Of a stretch of 64,000 nucleotides of DNA, positions 1-7,928 are shown one piece after another; the first letter of the stretch is position 1; every line of letters begins with the position of its first letter. This DNA is from PALSA-1296 sp037143335 (GTDB lineage: Bacteria; Bacteroidota; Ignavibacteria; Palsa-1295), in the NCBI GenBank assembly GCA_037143335.1, contig JBAWZA010000012.1, positions 28,077 through 92,076 of the forward strand. The letters run 5' to 3'. The notes under the pieces were generated by a model. The model was given only the letters and a program-made list of their open reading frames with translations. It was not told where the DNA came from and ran no database searches. Both the position numbers and the translations under genes were made by a program.

Positions 1-162
1 TGGAAGCGGACGAAGATCTCCGGCCTCCATGCTTTCAATAAAATGAGGATTGAGCCGGAGTTTGGCGGCAACATCGGCAACGCTCAAACTACGGGCTTCG
101 CGAGCCTCACGTAGTTTTCGCCCCGCTTCCGGCGTAAGAATTTCAGCTATAGTTCGAGCCAC
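1..162 (-). CDS. HTH-domain protein, RodZ-like N-terminus (partial)
   Basis: The frame runs off the left edge, and only the first 54 codons are visible. A GTG start lies at 162..160, with an in-frame TGA four codons upstream. The peptide contains GRKLREAREARSLS, then VADVAAKLRLNPHFIESMEAGD. This is the pattern of the HTH_25/RodZ-type helix-turn-helix: LR-AREA-R-LS, then VA--L-L----I---E-GD. In that family the N-terminal HTH is usually followed by one transmembrane helix and a periplasmic domain, and RodZ links MreB to the cell-wall machinery. The membrane part lies outside the window, so a soluble regulator cannot be excluded. It is transcribed in the same direction as ffh, 97 nt downstream of the ffh stop. 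Confidence 0.7.
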   Translation of the reverse strand, partial: MARTIAEILTPEAGRKLREAREARSLSVADVAAKLRLNPHFIESMEAGDLRPLP

Positions 163-259
163 TCCGAATCAATGATAATCAGATAAGTGGGGGCACTACT
201 GCAACGTAATTAAGGTGCAAGTTGGTTCGGAGCGTTCTCAATTGAAAGCAGAAAGCTGA

Positions 260-1609
260 CTATGACCCGAGGCCCTGAGGCATATTCGCCATCATGTCTC
301 GCATCTGCTTCGAGATTTTCCCTTTCGAGAGCTTCTTCATCATCTTCTGCATCTCCGTGAATTGCTTGATCAAACGGTTGATCTCAACAACAGTTGTTCC
401 CGAACCCCTGGCAATTCGCTCGCGACGAGAAGCATTCAAGATCTGCGGAAAAGTACGCTCTTCAACAGTCATCGAAGTAATCATGGACTCGATTCGCGTG
501 AATGACTTATCATCAATGTTTGCATCTTTTAATGCCGCAGCATTCACTCCTGGAATATATCCGATAAGATCTTTGAGTGAGCCCATTTTCTTGATCTGTT
601 GTAGTTGCTCCCGGAAGTCATCGAGAGTGAATTCATTCTTCCGAAGTTTTTCCTCGACCTTCTTCGCATCCTCATCAGAAATTTGTGCCTGAGCTTTTTC
701 AACAAGTGTGACAATGTCACCCATGCCGAGAATACGAGATGCCATTCTATCAGGATAAAATGCTTCAAGTGCTTCGAGCTTCTCGCCTGTCGAGATAAAT
801 TTGATGGGCTCCTCGACGACTGAGCGAATAGAGAGTGCTGCACCACCTCGGGCATCACCATCCATCTTTGTCATCACGACGCCATCGAATTTCAACCGGT
901 CGTGGAAAGCCTTTGCAGTATTGACTGCATCTTGCCCCGTCATGGCATCGCAGACGAAAAGAATTTCGTTCGGCTTGACCGATGCCTTGATGTCCGCGAC
1001 CTCTTTCATCATCACCTCATCAATAGAGAGGCGACCAGCGGTATCAATGATTACGACATCGAAGCCTTTTGATTTGGCATCATAAATTCCGCGCTCGGCA
1101 ATCGTTACGGCATTCTTTTCGCCAGCAATGGTAAAAACAGGAACATCAATTTGAGAGCCAAGTAATTGAAGCTGTTCGATCGCAGCTGGTCGATAGATAT
1201 CTGCCGCGATGAGATATGGACGTTTATTCCGATTCTTAAGTAAATTCGATAACTTCGCAGTAAATGTGGTTTTACCTGATCCCTGCAAACCGCAGACCAT
1301 AATAATCGTTGGCGGTTCCGTAGAGAACTGGATGTCTTGGGCGGGTCCGCCCATCATCACGACAAGTTCATCGTAGAGAATCTTGATGAACTGCTGTTCA
1401 GGGTTGACAGATTTGAGGACGTCTGCTCCGACAGCTTTTGCCTGAACATCGTCAACAAATTTCTTTGCTACTTTGTAGTTAACGTCGGCATCAAGGAGGG
1501 CGCGGCGGACTTCACGGACGGCTTCGGTTACATTGGATTCGCTGAGGCGTGCCTGACCGCGAATCTTCTTATATAATCCCTCGAATTTGGAACTGAGATC
1601 TTCAAACAT
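260..1609 (-). CDS. ffh: Signal recognition particle protein Ffh (SRP54 GTPase)
   Basis: This is the protein subunit of the signal recognition particle. It binds signal sequences on ribosomes and docks with FtsY. All three domains are visible in 449 aa, a normal Ffh length. The N helical bundle spans about residues 1-90. The G domain has a P-loop GLQGSGKTT (107-115), DTAGR (189-193) and TKMD (247-250). A methionine-rich M domain fills the last ~150 residues, with MQKMMKKLSKGK near the end. The open frame extends 12 codons upstream, but those codons read through the 3' end of tRNA-Glu, so ATG 1609 is chosen. A purine-rich AGGGG lies 10 nt before that ATG, inside the tRNA acceptor strand. The gene is co-directional with the tRNA. 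Confidence 0.97.
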   Translation of the reverse strand: MFEDLSSKFEGLYKKIRGQARLSESNVTEAVREVRRALLDADVNYKVAKKFVDDVQAKAVGADVLKSVNPEQQFIKILYDELVVMMGGPAQDIQFSTEPPTIIMVCGLQGSGKTTFTAKLSNLLKNRNKRPYLIAADIYRPAAIEQLQLLGSQIDVPVFTIAGEKNAVTIAERGIYDAKSKGFDVVIIDTAGRLSIDEVMMKEVADIKASVKPNEILFVCDAMTGQDAVNTAKAFHDRLKFDGVVMTKMDGDARGGAALSIRSVVEEPIKFISTGEKLEALEAFYPDRMASRILGMGDIVTLVEKAQAQISDEDAKKVEEKLRKNEFTLDDFREQLQQIKKMGSLKDLIGYIPGVNAAALKDANIDDKSFTRIESMITSMTVEERTFPQILNASRRERIARGSGTTVVEINRLIKQFTEMQKMMKKLSKGKISKQMRDMMANMPQGLGS

Positions 1610-1616
1610 ATTAGTG

Positions 1617-1688
1617 TGACCCCTACGGGATTCGAACCCGTGCAACCACCGTGAAAGGGTGGTGACCTAACCACTAGTCGAAGGGGCC
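1617..1688 (-). tRNA. tRNA-Glu (TTC anticodon)
   Basis: The minus strand folds into a cloverleaf. The acceptor strand GGCCCCT pairs with AGGGGTC (one G-U). The anticodon loop CTTTCAC carries TTC, and the T arm contains GGTTCGAATCC. The discriminator is A, and CCA is not encoded. The 3' end lies 7 nt from the ffh start codon in the same orientation, so the two are probably co-transcribed or processed from one transcript. Confidence 0.96.
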
Positions 1689-1693
1689 AAATT

Positions 1694-1726
1694 CAATTAA
1701 AAATTCAAAATTAACAATTAAAAATT
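1694..1726. repeat. AT-rich direct repeat upstream of tRNA-Glu
   Basis: The 12-mer CAATTAAAAATT occurs exactly twice, at 1694-1705 and 1715-1726, with a 21-nt period (about two helical turns). It sits immediately upstream of tRNA-Glu as transcribed. It could be an AT-rich promoter element or a degenerate minisatellite; I see no clear -35/-10 pair. Confidence 0.5.
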
Positions 1727-1779
1727 TTGAGCTTAAGTTGGCGGGAGTAAAACAGAAAATGGCTTAATCCGTTCCGCTT

Positions 1780-2349
1780 TTATGCTACCGAGGCAAGGAA
1801 TGCAGCCATTGCGCGTGCGCGGTGACTGATTTGGTTTTTTTGGCTTGAACTCATTTCTGCAAAGGTTAGTCCGTCTGATTCAATTGGTTCAAAGACAGGA
1901 TCGTAGCCAAAGCCACTTGCTCCGCGGAATTCTTCAGTGATACTGCCTTCAACACTACCCATAAACGTTGACTCTGTACCTTTTTCATCGATGAACGCGA
2001 TTACGGTGGAGAATCTCGCTTTTCTATTTGTCACTCCATCAAGTTCATTGAGCAATTTGTTGCAGTTGTCGTGGTAGGTTGCATTCTCACCTGCGTACCT
2101 TGCAGTGAAGACACCGGGCTGACCGCCGAGCGCTTCAACTTCTAAGCCTGTGTCATCGGAAAGCACTGCTCCACCCAAGACATGATGAACAGAACGAGCT
2201 TTAATCAGTGCATTCTCCCTAAGCGTCGCCCCTGTCTCAGGGATTTCAGGAAAATCATCGGGTAGGATATCTACTTCAAACGAATTTCCAACAATCGCGA
2301 TGAGCTCATCGCGTTTATGAAGATTATGCGTTGCTAAAGTGAGCTTCAT
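1780..2349 (-). CDS. rdgB: XTP/dITP diphosphatase (RdgB/HAM1 family)
   Basis: This enzyme hydrolyses non-canonical purine nucleotides (XTP, dITP, ITP) to the monophosphate and so cleans the nucleotide pool. Its 189 aa match the family length. Characteristic segments are the N-terminal LATHNLHKRDEL, SDDTGLEVEALGG at 64-76 with the conserved acidic pair, FTARYAG just after it, SGFGYDPVF for base recognition, and a C-terminal SHRARAMAAF. The frame also has a TTG one codon upstream (2352), but ATG 2349 puts the first beta strand at the usual distance. It lies 21 nt downstream of the radA stop on the same strand, so an operon is likely. Confidence 0.95.
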   Translation of the reverse strand: MKLTLATHNLHKRDELIAIVGNSFEVDILPDDFPEIPETGATLRENALIKARSVHHVLGGAVLSDDTGLEVEALGGQPGVFTARYAGENATYHDNCNKLLNELDGVTNRKARFSTVIAFIDEKGTESTFMGSVEGSITEEFRGASGFGYDPVFEPIESDGLTFAEMSSSQKNQISHRARAMAAFLASVA

Positions 2350-2370
2350 CAAGGTGAAAAACTTACGTAA

Positions 2371-3738
2371 TTACAATGAGAACTTGAGAACTTCCGATAG
2401 TGAATCAACACTATGAATTTTTGTGCCTTTTAATTTAGGGGCTGATTTCAAATTTGATTTAGGAATAACCACCGTCTCAAATCCAAGTTTCGCAGCTTCG
2501 GCAATCCGAAGTTCTGCTTGAGGCACAGCACGAACTTCACCACCTAATCCAATCTCGCCAATGAAACAAGTTTTCGAGTCGAGCGGAATATCATTCAAAC
2601 TCGAAAGGACTGCCATCGTAATAGCCAGATCGGCGGCTGGCTCGTCAACGGTGAGTCCACCTGCGATATTGATAAAAATATCTTTGTCACCAAGACGGAC
2701 ATTGAGTCTTCTTTCAACAACAGCCAACAACATTGCAATTCGACGATAATCATAACCCGTCGTTGTTCGCTGCGGATTATTATAATGAGTTGGTGCAACG
2801 AGTGCTTGCACTTCGAGCAATAGGGGACGAGTGCCTTCGAGTACACAGCACACTGCCGAACCAGATGAGCCATACTGGCGCTCCGATAGAAAAACTTCCG
2901 ACGGATTCGGTACTTCGGCAAGCCCTTCCGATGTCATCGAAAATACGCCAATCTCATTCGTTGAGCCATACCGATTTTTTTGTGCACGCAAAATTCGATA
3001 GGCATGAGTTCTCTCGCCTTCAAACTGAAGTACCGTATCAACGATATGCTCTAAAACTTTCGGTCCAGCGATGGCACCTTCCTTCGTTACGTGACCTACA
3101 ATAAAGACTGGGATACCTGATGATTTTGCAAATTGTAAAAGAAGAGCGGTACTTTCTCTGACCTGTCCAACACTACCTGGCGCAGATTCAAGTGCTGGGC
3201 GATACATCGTCTGGATAGAATCAATAATAAGCACATCAGGTGAGCTATTCCGTGCTTCATCAATAATCAAATCAATGTTTGTCTCTCCAAGAAAATACAC
3301 ATCTTCATTTTTCATGAGGATTCGCTCGGCACGGGATTTGAGTTGCTTCGGAGATTCTTCGCCTGAGACGTATAGTGTTTTTGCCGTCAACATTCCGCGC
3401 ACCATCTGCAACAGTAGTGTGGATTTTCCAATGCCCGGATCACCTCCGATGAGTACGAGCGATCCGCGCATGATACCACCTCCGAGTACGCGGTCTAGTT
3501 CAGTGATTCCGGTGAAAATTCTATCTTCAACTCCTGTCGTAATTTCAGATAAACGCAGAGGCTTTGTCGCACCGGTCCCAAAACTTCTTGCACCTTTGGC
3601 TTTAGAATTCTCGACTGACAAGGTAGTAGTTTCTTCAACAAATGTATTCCACGAATTACATTCCGAGCATTTTCCGACCCAACGTGGTGAAATATATCCG
3701 CAATTTGAACAGACAAACTGTGTCTTACTTTTAGACAT
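2371..3738 (-). CDS. radA: DNA repair protein RadA (Sms)
   Basis: This is a RecA-like ATPase and DnaB-type branch-migration helicase of recombinational repair. At 455 aa it is full length. The N-terminal zinc finger has C10-x2-C13 and C24-x2-C27. A P-loop GGDPGIGKST lies at 98-107, and the RadA-specific KNRYGSTNEIGVF follows around residue 255. The C-terminal ~170 residues resemble the Lon protease domain (INIAGGLTVDEPAADLA), which in RadA proteins is not an active protease. The start is ATG. The neighbours downstream (rdgB) and upstream (the secreted VWA gene, 29 nt away) are on the same strand, though the VWA gene is functionally unrelated. Confidence 0.97.
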   Translation of the reverse strand: MSKSKTQFVCSNCGYISPRWVGKCSECNSWNTFVEETTTLSVENSKAKGARSFGTGATKPLRLSEITTGVEDRIFTGITELDRVLGGGIMRGSLVLIGGDPGIGKSTLLLQMVRGMLTAKTLYVSGEESPKQLKSRAERILMKNEDVYFLGETNIDLIIDEARNSSPDVLIIDSIQTMYRPALESAPGSVGQVRESTALLLQFAKSSGIPVFIVGHVTKEGAIAGPKVLEHIVDTVLQFEGERTHAYRILRAQKNRYGSTNEIGVFSMTSEGLAEVPNPSEVFLSERQYGSSGSAVCCVLEGTRPLLLEVQALVAPTHYNNPQRTTTGYDYRRIAMLLAVVERRLNVRLGDKDIFINIAGGLTVDEPAADLAITMAVLSSLNDIPLDSKTCFIGEIGLGGEVRAVPQAELRIAEAAKLGFETVVIPKSNLKSAPKLKGTKIHSVDSLSEVLKFSL

Positions 3739-3767
3739 GACAAAGATTAATCAGATTGAGAGTCCGC

Positions 3768-6700
3768 TTAGTGAATCACTTGGATTGGCCGCGAAGTAAT
3801 TGTATTCCCACCAATACGTAGAAATAGTTGGTAACTACCAGACCGGAGAGTTGAAACATCAAGCGTTGATACAACAGACCCATCGCGGAGGACTACCGGT
3901 AAGCGTAATGTCACTTCGCCGAGAGTATTCACGAACGAAATTTCACCTTCTGCGCTCGCATGTGCGTCAATAACGATTCGGATAATATTCGTTGCAGGGT
4001 TCGGTGTCACAGAACGAATCCAACTCGGGAGTTCACCCAGGAGGAATGATCGCAACGTCGGATTGGCGCATTGATTGCCAACGCTAATCAGACCTGCACT
4101 TGCACTGATGTCAGAATATTGACTTGCAAAAATTGAATCTACTCCTAAAATTGAGGTGTCATGCGCTGCGACGAAGCAATCGTAAGGAATCTTGAAAAAC
4201 GTTGAGTCAAAAGAAAAGAGAGTATTCAAATTTCGGTTATTTCGTGTGAGGAGGTAACGAATTTTTCCGACACTCTGCGGAATCTCTAGAATCGAATAAT
4301 TTCCCAAAAGTGACGGAGCAGGGTGGAGGTTCACCATGTCGGCATCGTAGGTCATATCGAATGCGATGGAGTCAATGTTCACAGGTTTCGGAATCGCCGA
4401 AATCGCGACGGTGATATTCCCTGCAACTTGAGAGTGAATGACACGTGAAGTATCGATTTTTATCACGACGCTTGAGATCGCTCTGCCGATTCCAGTCACT
4501 GCGGCTAAATCCATTGTATCATTACTCACTGTCCAAACAGATTTCCAATCACCTAATAATTGAGGTGTGAATGTGATGGAGAATGATTTCTGTTCGAACG
4601 GTAAAAATGCAAGTGGTGATTTTAGATCACTGGTAAATACTCCGTTATTTCCTGCTTGGGTAATTTTTGATATGACGATCGGCGCTTCGTTTGGATTTTT
4701 CAAAGTAAAATTCAGCATATTCACTGAACCACCATAGACTGTTCCGAAGTCAACAATTGCGGGGTTGAACTGGAGGAGCGGCCGCGCGCTTGGGTCAATG
4801 GAAATCGTTGTCTCGCAAATATGATCTGCGCTATCAACGGCTTTGATAATGACTGTCCCAAGTAGGAACGGATCAATGGTAGTAAAACTTTGCTGCGCAT
4901 CATTGACAGAATTATAGACAACGGGACCGACGGTAAGATTTGTCGCACTTCCGATGATAGAGATTGATTTGATCCCGCGATCCCATGCCGCTAACTCAGT
5001 CGAATGAAAAATTCTGGTCTTCGCATCAGGTACTTCAATCGAACAAACGGGTGAGAATGTATCTGGCGATGGATCATATTTCAGCGTATCATAACCTGTA
5101 TTCCCAACCGAATCAACAGCTGAAACTAACACACGAACTGGTTGTAATGAATCAACAATTTGCACGCTAATCGTTGCATGCTTTGGATTGACGAAATTCT
5201 TTGTTGGAGCAGTAGAATTCGAAGCACCGAATATTGTTAACTCTTTTATCCCAATATCTTTCGGTCGTTGTTCAGTAACGAGACCAGTGATAAATTTAAT
5301 CGGTGATGCTACAGGGTCTTGCGTGATAATGGGAGGGAGGGAATCACCTGTAGCCGAATCAACACGAATGCAATACTTCCCTATATTTCCTGACGAATCA
5401 AATACTTGAATGCAACCATTCGTTGGCGATAGGAGAAGCGGGCGATGAACCCAGATTTGTCCTAAACGGCGGTTGATGACAGTGAAACTATCGAGCACAA
5501 TGTTGAAAGCACCAGCGGACAAACTTACCGATTTTAATCCCTTATCCCACGGACGAACTTCTGTTGCAAGGAAAATATATTTCCCCGCCAGTACTTGTTG
5601 AATCGCAATTTCAGGTGGGAGGGTGTCCGACTTCGGCGTGTAGTCAACGACTATTCTACTCTTGTTATTTGCTGAGTCCGATGAAATGTAGATTGCCTTC
5701 GCAGCCTGCATCGTATCATTAGCCACCAAGCTATCGGCTACGTAATTCGGGAATTGTCGTATCTGCGATCTTTTGCTAAAATTAAATATTGCGGAATCCG
5801 TAAACAAGCGTATCCCTCTTGTACACGGATAGTTCTCAGTAGCGCTGACAAGCCTTGTAGTATATACCGACGGTACGGAAGTCATTAATGGTGCAGTTAC
5901 ATCAACGGTGCTTCTGCCGAGGTAGTATTGTTCATCGACTGTTCGCGAGACTCCCTTGTAATTCAAAGTGAGGTTTATGTCGTGGAGCTTCACCCACGGG
6001 CAAGGATTTGTCGAAGGATAACGTATGAGACAATGCTCACCGAACGTCAGTTCAGAGAGCATCTGCATGGTTGGTACATGCAAACCCGAATCCTTGGCCG
6101 CCATATAGAGACCGCCTGTAACGTGAGCTAGCTTTGCGTTTAATGGTGAGCCGTCGGATCCAATCTCCATCACATAGAGTGTGATTCCCCAAGCCTTGAA
6201 AAGAGAATCAAAAAATGGTGTGTCAATGATTCCATCATCCGTGACCAAGACGATCGCTTTATGTTTGTATGGTTGTAGTTGCAGTAATCCTGCGCAATAG
6301 TTTACTGCATTATCTACATTCGTGAATCCCTTAAATTGCTGGTTGCGTAAATTAAATTGAAAGTCGTTTGAGTCAAGTGGAGTTTGGCCTTTGTAGAATC
6401 CACCTGTGCGCGCACCAGCTGGATAGTAGTTGACTTGGTCGGTAAAAGACACAAGTGCATAGCGAGATTGTGCAGGGATTCCAGAAATAAATTTTGCGAA
6501 AGAGTTAAAGTATGAAGGGTAGATATTCCACGTGTCTCCAGCGCTTGCTAATACAGAAGTACTTGCATCGACGCAAAACACGACTGCCGCTTGACCGGAC
6601 TCATCACAATCATTTATTTCGAAATTTGTCACTGGAAAATTATCCTCAGTGATTTTGAGGTTATTTGGCGCTACACCAGGTTGAGGGAGTGAACCGTTAA

Positions 6701-6851
6701 AGGTCGCAGTCATCTTGAGGCGGACGATGGGGAAGCTGTCAATCCTCGGGGTCGAAGTTACAAACCCAATCCGTTGAGCTTGTATGCAAACTGGGAGTAC
6801 GAGCGTACTCCAGAGCAGTAAGATGATTGCACGTCCTACAGTTTTATTCAC
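3768..6851 (-). CDS. Secreted von Willebrand A protein with choice-of-anchor and T9SS sorting domains
   Basis: A large exported protein of 1027 aa. Residues 1-26 form a signal peptide ending CIQAQ. A VWA domain spans about 80-290; its MIDAS motif reads DASTS, and VLVTDDG follows later. The middle (about 390-680) holds repeated beta-sandwich segments, each introduced by P-x-I or R-P-x-D-x-G-I-K motifs. Near 690-790 is a choice-of-anchor/ASPM-type module (FNPAIVDFGTVYGG). A cohesin-like module (about 800-930) includes DSIAFDMTYDADMV. The last ~75 residues (SVTPNPATN... LRSGSYQLFLR) form a type A T9SS sorting domain. I infer export across the outer membrane and surface attachment, possibly for adhesion; no substrate can be assigned. 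Confidence 0.85.
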   Translation of the reverse strand: MNKTVGRAIILLLWSTLVLPVCIQAQRIGFVTSTPRIDSFPIVRLKMTATFNGSLPQPGVAPNNLKITEDNFPVTNFEINDCDESGQAAVVFCVDASTSVLASAGDTWNIYPSYFNSFAKFISGIPAQSRYALVSFTDQVNYYPAGARTGGFYKGQTPLDSNDFQFNLRNQQFKGFTNVDNAVNYCAGLLQLQPYKHKAIVLVTDDGIIDTPFFDSLFKAWGITLYVMEIGSDGSPLNAKLAHVTGGLYMAAKDSGLHVPTMQMLSELTFGEHCLIRYPSTNPCPWVKLHDINLTLNYKGVSRTVDEQYYLGRSTVDVTAPLMTSVPSVYTTRLVSATENYPCTRGIRLFTDSAIFNFSKRSQIRQFPNYVADSLVANDTMQAAKAIYISSDSANNKSRIVVDYTPKSDTLPPEIAIQQVLAGKYIFLATEVRPWDKGLKSVSLSAGAFNIVLDSFTVINRRLGQIWVHRPLLLSPTNGCIQVFDSSGNIGKYCIRVDSATGDSLPPIITQDPVASPIKFITGLVTEQRPKDIGIKELTIFGASNSTAPTKNFVNPKHATISVQIVDSLQPVRVLVSAVDSVGNTGYDTLKYDPSPDTFSPVCSIEVPDAKTRIFHSTELAAWDRGIKSISIIGSATNLTVGPVVYNSVNDAQQSFTTIDPFLLGTVIIKAVDSADHICETTISIDPSARPLLQFNPAIVDFGTVYGGSVNMLNFTLKNPNEAPIVISKITQAGNNGVFTSDLKSPLAFLPFEQKSFSITFTPQLLGDWKSVWTVSNDTMDLAAVTGIGRAISSVVIKIDTSRVIHSQVAGNITVAISAIPKPVNIDSIAFDMTYDADMVNLHPAPSLLGNYSILEIPQSVGKIRYLLTRNNRNLNTLFSFDSTFFKIPYDCFVAAHDTSILGVDSIFASQYSDISASAGLISVGNQCANPTLRSFLLGELPSWIRSVTPNPATNIIRIVIDAHASAEGEISFVNTLGEVTLRLPVVLRDGSVVSTLDVSTLRSGSYQLFLRIGGNTITSRPIQVIH

Positions 6852-7010
6852 TTCGCTTTATTTGTACTTGGTTCTGAATGTTTCATGTAAATATGCCTAA
6901 TAATGAACGCATTTGAACGGGGAGAGATTCAGCAGATTTTGTCCTCGAGTTGGTCGGAACATTTTGTGAAGAGTCTGTGTCATAGATAGTGCTCTTATCA
7001 ACAACTAACT

Positions 7011-7928
7011 TTGCCAAATATCCCCACATACATCGGATTCGATGGTGGCGGTTCGACAAGTCGCTTTCTTATCAAGCGCGATTCTCGTCGCGCGGAGGAA
7101 ATAATCTACCGACGTGACCTCAAATACACCGATATTGGGATAGACCAGTCTGCAAAAGGGTTTGCTGATTGCCTCAACCAGATATTAGAAGTCGAGATCA
7201 ATTCAATTAGGTCAATTTGTGTGTCGTTATCGGGAGCAAGTGATGTACTTTCCAATAATCTTTTTGCCCAAGCTCTCCGAAGGGAGTTAGAATTACCCAC
7301 CATGAAACTACACATCGAAAGCGATTCTACGTTTACATTAAATACTGCCTATCCGACAACAGAATCTGGTATGCTCCTGATTGCCGGCACAGGAAGTGTC
7401 GTTATGGCGAAAACACGAGATGGTAAGCAAAGAAAAATTGGTGGTTTCGGCAGATTACTCGGTGACGAAGGTAGCGGGCATTGGATAGGTGTGCAAGCAC
7501 TAAAACATTATCTTAGAGTAATTGAACAAACCGAAACGAAAGGAATACTCGCGCATAGAATAGAAAATATATTGAATGCTTCAGAAGCGTCAAGTCATCA
7601 CGAGCTGAGAAAACTATTGCATGATGATGTCCTTCACCCATCAGAATTCGCTCCGATTGTTTTCGACTCATTAACAGACGATGGGTATGCAAAAGAAATA
7701 CTTTACGATGCTGGGAGATTCTTAATGCGTGAGGTAGAGATGCTCTGGGAGCAAGTACAATCCGAGTGTGATCCTAAACTTGTGCTCTTCGGAGGCATTG
7801 CAACACAGGAATTTATCTCCACCTACATTCGTGAAGATTGTGATGAACTTGGAATTGCATGTACTATTTTAGATGCCGAACTCCCGCTCAAACGCGCACT
7901 ATCTGTTGCTGAGTCCCTCTCTGATTAA
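7011..7928 (+). CDS. BadF/BadG/BcrA-type ATPase, probable N-acetylglucosamine kinase
   Basis: A 305-aa protein of the ASKHA fold. The N-terminal phosphate loop is YIGFDGGGSTSRF, a second glycine-rich motif is LLIAGTGSVVMA (~120), and GGFGRLLGDEGSGHWIG is the signature seen in bacterial N-acetylglucosamine / glucosamine kinases of the BadF family. The start is TTG at 7011; no ATG lies ahead of the phosphate loop in frame. The length fits the kinases rather than the larger 2-hydroxyacyl-CoA dehydratase activators, which also carry Fe-S cysteines absent here. The sugar specificity is inference. The stop codon overlaps the speA stop region by 4 nt (convergent). Confidence 0.8.
   Translation: MPNIPTYIGFDGGGSTSRFLIKRDSRRAEEIIYRRDLKYTDIGIDQSAKGFADCLNQILEVEINSIRSICVSLSGASDVLSNNLFAQALRRELELPTMKLHIESDSTFTLNTAYPTTESGMLLIAGTGSVVMAKTRDGKQRKIGGFGRLLGDEGSGHWIGVQALKHYLRVIEQTETKGILAHRIENILNASEASSHHELRKLLHDDVLHPSEFAPIVFDSLTDDGYAKEILYDAGRFLMREVEMLWEQVQSECDPKLVLFGGIATQEFISTYIREDCDELGIACTILDAELPLKRALSVAESLSD

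Noticed and set aside
1610..1645. N-terminal extension of ffh by 12 codons
   Set aside because: These codons are read from the 3' part of tRNA-Glu; no Ffh begins this way, and ATG 1609 gives the normal start MFEDLSSKF.
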